Shown here: positions 59,937 through 64,000 of the stretch, piece by piece | Layout of the letters: every line of letters starts with the position of its first letter | Numbering within the stretch: position 1 is the first letter of the stretch | Notes under the pieces: generated by a model | What the model was told of the DNA's origin: nothing | Database searches by the model: none | What the model saw: the letters and a program-made list of their open reading frames with translations, nothing else | Assembly: GCA_022592435.1 (NCBI GenBank) | Contig: JABYQS010000051.1 | Coordinates: forward strand, 62,001-126,000 | Direction: 5' to 3' | Length of the DNA: 64,000 nt | Source: Cerioporus squamosus | Taxonomy: Eukaryota > Basidiomycota > Agaricomycetes > Polyporales > Polyporaceae | Program-made: the position numbers and the translations under genes

Positions 59937-61176
59937 ATGTTCTCCTTCACCCGCATGATCTCTTCCGTCTCTGCCGCGCTGGCGCTGGCGTCCGTGAGCA
60001 GCGTTCTTGCTGCTCCGGTCCACAACAACGTCTCGCCGCTGGTGTCGCGTGCTACGGCACCGAGCCCGGCATTCGTCATCTACACGGACAAGTTTGTGTC
60101 CGCGGATGTGCTGCCTCCTGCTGCCCAGCTTGCGGTGAGTGTCTGCTGCTTGGATGCGCCGACTGTCGACGGTCACTGACGGAGCTCTCCCACAGGGCTA
60201 CAACGTCGTTGCGCTGTCGTTTCTGACGCTCAACGGCGCGCTCGACCAGGCTGGCGCGTTCGCCGCGCTCCCCGCCGACCAGCGTGCGGCCAAGAAGGCG
60301 GAGTACGCGTCGGCGGGCATCAACATCATCGTCTCTGCGTTCGGCGAGACGGACAAGCCGACGACGCAGGGCGCGGACCCTGTCGCGACGGCGAACACGA
60401 TGGCGCAGTTCGTGACCGCGAACGCGCTGGACGGCATCGACGTCGACTACGAGGACCTGGAGGCGATGAACAAGGGCGACGGCGCGGCCGAGGCGTGGGT
60501 GACGACGTTCACGCAGACGCTCCGCCAGACGCTGCCTCAGGGCCAGTTCCTCCTGACGCACGCGCCGCTCGCCCCGTGGCTGTCGCCGAACCAGCAGTTC
60601 GCTGCTGGCGCGTACCTGACGGTCAACAAGAACGTCGGCCAGCTCATCGACTGGGTGCGTCCGCTCGTCCGGGTCAGATCTGACGGCTTCACGCTGACAC
60701 ACCCTCAGTACAACATCCAGTTCTACAACCAGGGCCTCTACACGGACTGCGAGGGTCTCCTGAACACGTCTGGCGGTGCCTTCCCTGGCTCGTCCGTGTT
60801 CGAGATCGCGGCCAACGGCGTCGACCTCAACAAGCTCGTCATTGGCAAGCCCGGCACGGCTGCCGACGCGACGAACGGGTTCATCGACCCGGCGACGCTC
60901 GGCACGTGCGTCGACCAGGCGAAGGCCAAGGGCTGGAGCGCAGGTGTGATGGCGTTCCAGTTCCCCGACGCCGACGCCGCCTGGGTCAAGGCCGCCAAGG
61001 GCACCTCCTTCCAGTAGACGACTCGGACTGCCACATCCCCGTCGACCGGTGTGATGACGATTCACGACGAAGACTTCACTCATTCATGCGCCTAGGAGAC
61101 GTCTCCTCATGACCTACGACACGATGTATCATAATGTGTAGCGATAGTAACGTAATGGAGTAATTTCTCGGGGTCA
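59802..61176 (+). repeat. Right arm of large inverted repeat (chitinase 4)
   Basis: Mirror of 56931-58309. The inner end lies at the TATA box, the outer end about 160 bp after the chitinase stop at GGGGTCAT. Beyond both limits the flanks are unrelated apart from a weak continuation of about 15 bp. Confidence 0.95.
59937..61017 (+). CDS. Secreted GH18 chitinase 4 (inverted duplicate of chitinase 3)
   Basis: Same product and structure as chitinase 3: signal peptide, LDGIDVDYE catalytic motif, YNIQFYNQG, no binding module, two introns (about 60134-60196 and 60654-60708). Against chitinase 3 I find five coding differences, all silent (Ala in SADVL, Leu and Pro in TLRQTLPQ, Val in NKNVGQ, Ala in FPDADA). 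This means recent duplication or ongoing gene conversion with the protein kept intact. The ATG at 59937 follows a 5' UTR with runs of T. The stop at 61017 follows KGTSFQ. Confidence 0.94.
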
Positions 61177-61447
61177 TCTCCTTGCGTGTGCATCGTCTGT
61201 TTCTGAACTACTACAGTATCAGCGGTCGCTTCATTTGAGGATGATACGTCATCACGACGTGGAAGTCGCTTCCACAATGGTTTATCCATTGCGAGACATA
61301 CCACCAACAGGTTACACGTGCGAGGTGCATGCCTAAGGATGAAGCAATTTGTGTCCTTCCTGTGTCTGAGAAGTCAAAGTGAGAGCAAATGGGGACTTCG
61401 GTACATCTCTGGAGCAAGCGTAGTCGGGAAAATGATGGTCCAGCGGT
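61177..61447. other. Short convergent gap
   Basis: About 270 bp between the end of the repeat arm and the stop of the decarboxylase-like gene. Nothing recognisable. Confidence 0.5.
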
Positions 61448-62503
61448 TTATAACGTAGCCAGGGGCACCGCCTGAGGTAGGGTAATTTCAACATCTGTCC
61501 AGTGTATGCCCAATCGGTACGGTGCCACGTCCGGGAATGCGACGCCATCTGCGAATCCAATCTTATGAGCGATGCGCCTGCGCTGCTTATCCTCCTCAGA
61601 GTTGGGCACCGGTTCCTTCGGCTTCAATAGCCCTTCGCAGCGGAATGGCTTGGCACGGCCCCTGTAGTCGGTGCAGTCGAGGACATGCCACTTCGGAGCT
61701 GCGACAAGGCCATCGTATGTTGCGTGTGAAGACCCTTCGAGGGGTGGTTGAAAGAGCTTCACATGAGGGAAGTGCGCTAGGCTCGCTGGTATAGCGGGTA
61801 GCCAGGAGACCGGCTTGATCAGGGCGGCGAAACATGGGTCGGAGGAGAACTCGACAGGTGAGAATGAGATGGCGGGATAGACGCGGACTTCGGTGGCGTC
61901 TGGATGGTCCAGAGAGGGTGTAAAGATGAACTGGGCGAGTTCCCGTGGAAGACCCCAGTACGAGCGCCCTACGAATGTCATCAGTATGGAGTCCGTTCCA
62001 TATGTCGCTTCAACTTGTACCATTGACAACCGCAGCGAGACTTGAGGCGTATGCACGCGTTACACGATGGCACTCCGGCTCGAATGGGTTCGTAAACTCG
62101 CCCGGAGATATGGCGAGCTCGTCGAAAGGACCTGCAAACATTGTTCTCCTTCAGCACATGAAGAAGCATTGACCATTTAGCTGGCAGGTAACGATACATA
62201 CCTATCGGAGTATCTGTATAACGCAGTAGCGTGATAGAGCCGCGACCACCACGGAACGCCTCTTGGGTCGTGCTCATCTTGTACAACAAGGTTTCTTGAG
62301 CTGGAAAGAAGTTTATGGGTAACGTCTCTCCAGGGTCTGGGCGATGGGCGATGGACGTAATGAACCACCAGGCCTGTCATTGGTTGAGTGCCCGCACAGC
62401 TTTGTCCAGGGGAACTGTAGTAACGCACCTCTGCTTTCACTGTCCATGGGGCCGGAGTAGGTCGCATCTCGTTGGGGCGTGCGGGTTCAGCTTCTGTGGT
62501 CAT
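61448..62503 (-). CDS. Acetoacetate-decarboxylase-like protein
   Basis: Member of the acetoacetate-decarboxylase fold, common in fungi and often of unknown substrate. The start MTTEAEPARPNEMRPTPAPW opens the usual N terminus, then VKAEV after the APW. Further exons read GGRGSITLLRYTDTPI, GPFDELAISPGEFTNPFE, HRVTRAYASSLAAVVNG, spliced to RSYWGLPRELAQFIF, then VRVYPAISFSPVEFSSDPCF and the C-terminal RLGIHWTDVEITLP. The segments RYTDTP, FDEL, PGEF and the NGR-xxW-xxP block are family landmarks. At the position where active decarboxylases carry the Schiff-base lysine after the proline (P-K), this protein reads PRE, so decarboxylase activity is doubtful. About 285 aa, four or five exons. Confidence 0.82.
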
Positions 62504-63441
62504 CTGGAGGGATGTCTTTCTTGTGTCTCTGCTTGGTGGTAGTCTGAAGATAGGAACAGGTCCTGGTGGGTTGTGATAGTCACGGTGGCAACTTAAGTTG
62601 AGCGCGTGAACTACGTTTGTGTGCTTCTCGGTGATACGGCCTCGACTTTTCCGCTTGCAGCTGTACTCTGCCACCGATTGCCGGATGGCACACCCTCATC
62701 CAACCCAGCACGCAGTAAAGGAGTTGATCTTATATTATATGAGTGCTACTTACCATCCAAAGAGCTCATACTCCAGCTCTGTGAGGTGAACTGGTTGAGA
62801 TCAATGCGTAGTGTACCGGGCAGAATTGTTTTGGGCGAGACTGCCGGCAGAAATGGCAATGGCAATTGCCATAGGCTGGCAGTTGCCTGGCGAATAACTT
62901 AGCGCCTGGTACCACATCCGCTAAGTTGACACCTGGAGCAGCACCTAAAGCAACCCAGAATTGTCTCGAGAGCATCTATCATCAATGCATCGCTCTGTAA
63001 TGGCAGCCCCAGGACGGACTCAGTGCGAAAATTCGCAAGTTCATCGTCTTCGTCACTGAGAATTACCAAATATGGATATAGACGCCGTACTTCTGCCACA
63101 TTCTGCCCAGCGATGAGCCCGGCAGATATGGCAAATGCCGCTGGCAATTGCCACTGGCGAATTGGCAGCATTCTGCCAAGTACATTATCAATGCGGCGCG
63201 GCGCCGGCCGCCAGTGCATCCAAAGCTGTGCCCGGAAGCAATGCAGTCGGCAAGCGCCTGCAAGCGCCCGCATATCTCGGGACAGACGCCTCAGGCACGT
63301 GGCTTGTAGGCAGTTCACTTATGTCAGCACAGTGGCTGCTGGGACTGTACAGTTCTACCCGATTTGTCGAGAGGTAACTTTCACTTACCCGATAGCAAGC
63401 ACGCCGCCGTACTCAACGCCCCCTCCAATAAATCCCTCAAG
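62504..63441. promoter_or_regulatory. Region between decarboxylase-like gene and RPL43, with palindromic direct repeat
   Basis: 0.94 kb serving as promoter for both divergent neighbours. It contains the repeat pair listed separately and, at 63189-63214, a GC-only block (GGCGCGGCGCCGGCCGCC). Pyrimidine-rich sequence lies immediately before RPL43, as is common for ribosomal protein genes. Confidence 0.5.
62838..63172. repeat. Pair of imperfect direct repeats rich in TGGCAATTGCCA
   Basis: Unit 1 (about 62838-62903) and unit 2 (about 63108-63172) share CCGGCAGA, ATGGCAA, GCTGGCA.TTGCC and GGCGAAT in the same order and spacing, give or take small gaps. Each centres on the palindrome TGGCAATTGCCA or its close variants. 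They lie 270 bp apart upstream of RPL43. Confidence 0.6.
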
Positions 63442-64000
63442 ATGGTGAGTATTTCTGCTTCGATGAAGTGCTGTCGGCATGCTAATTGTGCTTGTAGACG
63501 AAGCGCACTCGCAAGGTCGGCGTTACCGGCAAGTACGGTACTGTGAGTGTTGTTCATTTGCAGGATTGGCCTCAGGAAGGAAGGGAAGCGGTTTGGGAAT
63601 TCGGTGCTGACGACTGGTTATCTGCATGGGTAGCGTTACGGTGCCTCCCTGCGTAAGCAGGTCAAAAAGGTGCGTTCAGTCCCGCTTACTCGTGCACCAG
63701 CATATTGAAGGAATGTCCCGCGTAGATGGAAATCACCCAGCACGCACGGTACACCTGCACTTTCTGCGGCAAGGTTCGTATTCATGGTACTCGCGCGACA
63801 CTTCCGTGGATTTTGACTGGCGGTTTGGAAAAACAGGACTCCGTAAAGCGTCAGGCTGTGGGCATTTGGAACTGCAAATCCTGCAAGAAGGTCATCGCGG
63901 GTGGCGCGTGGACCGTCTCAACAACGGCGGCGGCAACTGTGCGCAGGTGTGTGACTAGTGGCTTCACCGCGGGGGGGACATGTCCTGATGTTTCTGGCAG
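63442..64000 (+). CDS. RPL43: 60S ribosomal protein eL43 (3' end outside window)
   Basis: Zinc-binding large-subunit ribosomal protein (L37Ae family). Exon 1 is the ATG alone (63442-63444), followed by a 53-nt intron. Then [15 protein letters not shown] (63498-63542), [12 protein letters not shown] (63634-63669), [16 protein letters not shown] (63726-63773) and [20 protein letters not shown] continuing to [16 protein letters not shown] (63837-63946). The four zinc cysteines are CTFC and CKSC. The next intron starts GTGTGT at 63947 and the final C-terminal exon is outside the window. Length and order match the family exactly. Confidence 0.95.

Noticed and set aside
60076..61083. 335-aa ORF on the minus strand across chitinase 4
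   Set aside because: Exact antisense of the chitinase exons, Arg/Val/His-rich, and mirrored in the other arm only in pieces. It arises from the GC-rich third positions of the real gene.
1..64000. CRISPR array, rRNA genes, complete transposon or retroelement
   Set aside because: No regularly spaced repeats, rRNA, reverse transcriptase, integrase or transposase reading was recognised on either strand.

Overview
This window is nuclear DNA of a filamentous basidiomycete, most likely an Agaricomycete. Genes are dense, on both strands, and broken by many introns of about 50-60 nt with GT..AG ends. Third codon positions are GC-rich, so long antisense ORFs are common. The family content (DUF6533 membrane protein, Cdc7/SepH kinase, APSES factor, PMT4, secreted GH18 chitinases) is typical of that group. 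Species cannot be told from the sequence alone. All gene models below were spliced by eye, so outer ends are more reliable than every inner junction.

Left part (1-30 kb) is a conserved housekeeping block. It holds the 3' part of a Yvc1-type vacuolar TRP channel, then ERG4 (sterol C-24(28) reductase) diverging from MPE1 (mRNA 3'-end processing), which converges on VPS5 (retromer sorting nexin). A repeat-bearing gap follows, then LSM4 diverging from an uncharacterised one-TM protein, MBP1 (APSES G1/S transcription factor) diverging from MVP1 (a second sorting nexin), which converges on PRP4 (U4/U6 snRNP), and PMT4 (protein O-mannosyltransferase) diverging from PRP4. Genes are mostly head-to-head with 200-600 bp shared promoters, or tail-to-tail.

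Middle part (30-41 kb) carries two long minus-strand genes: a Bye1-like PHD/TFIIS-M/SPOC transcription regulator with an RGG-rich tail, and a very long protein joining a calponin-homology domain, a Cdc7/SepH-type septation kinase and a C-terminal C1-like zinc finger. About 4 kb with no convincing gene follows.

Right part (45-64 kb) is accessory in character. It holds four small secreted GH18 chitinases, two intron-rich and in tandem (45-49.5 kb), two intron-poor and arranged as a near-perfect inverted duplication of about 1.38-kb arms around a 1.5-kb spacer (56.9-61.2 kb). Between and beside them lie a DUF6533 seven-helix-type membrane protein, a small tail-anchored coiled-coil protein, a SnoaL/NTF2-like protein and an acetoacetate-decarboxylase-like protein. 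The window ends inside RPL43 (ribosomal protein eL43).

The main items for follow-up are the palindromic chitinase pair, the CH-kinase-C1 fusion, a dispersed TATA-bearing repeat present in inverted orientation at 4.1-4.6 and 12.6-13.5 kb, two roughly 480-490-nt introns among 50-nt ones, and several places where the reading frame is kept only by very short introns or by sequence indels.
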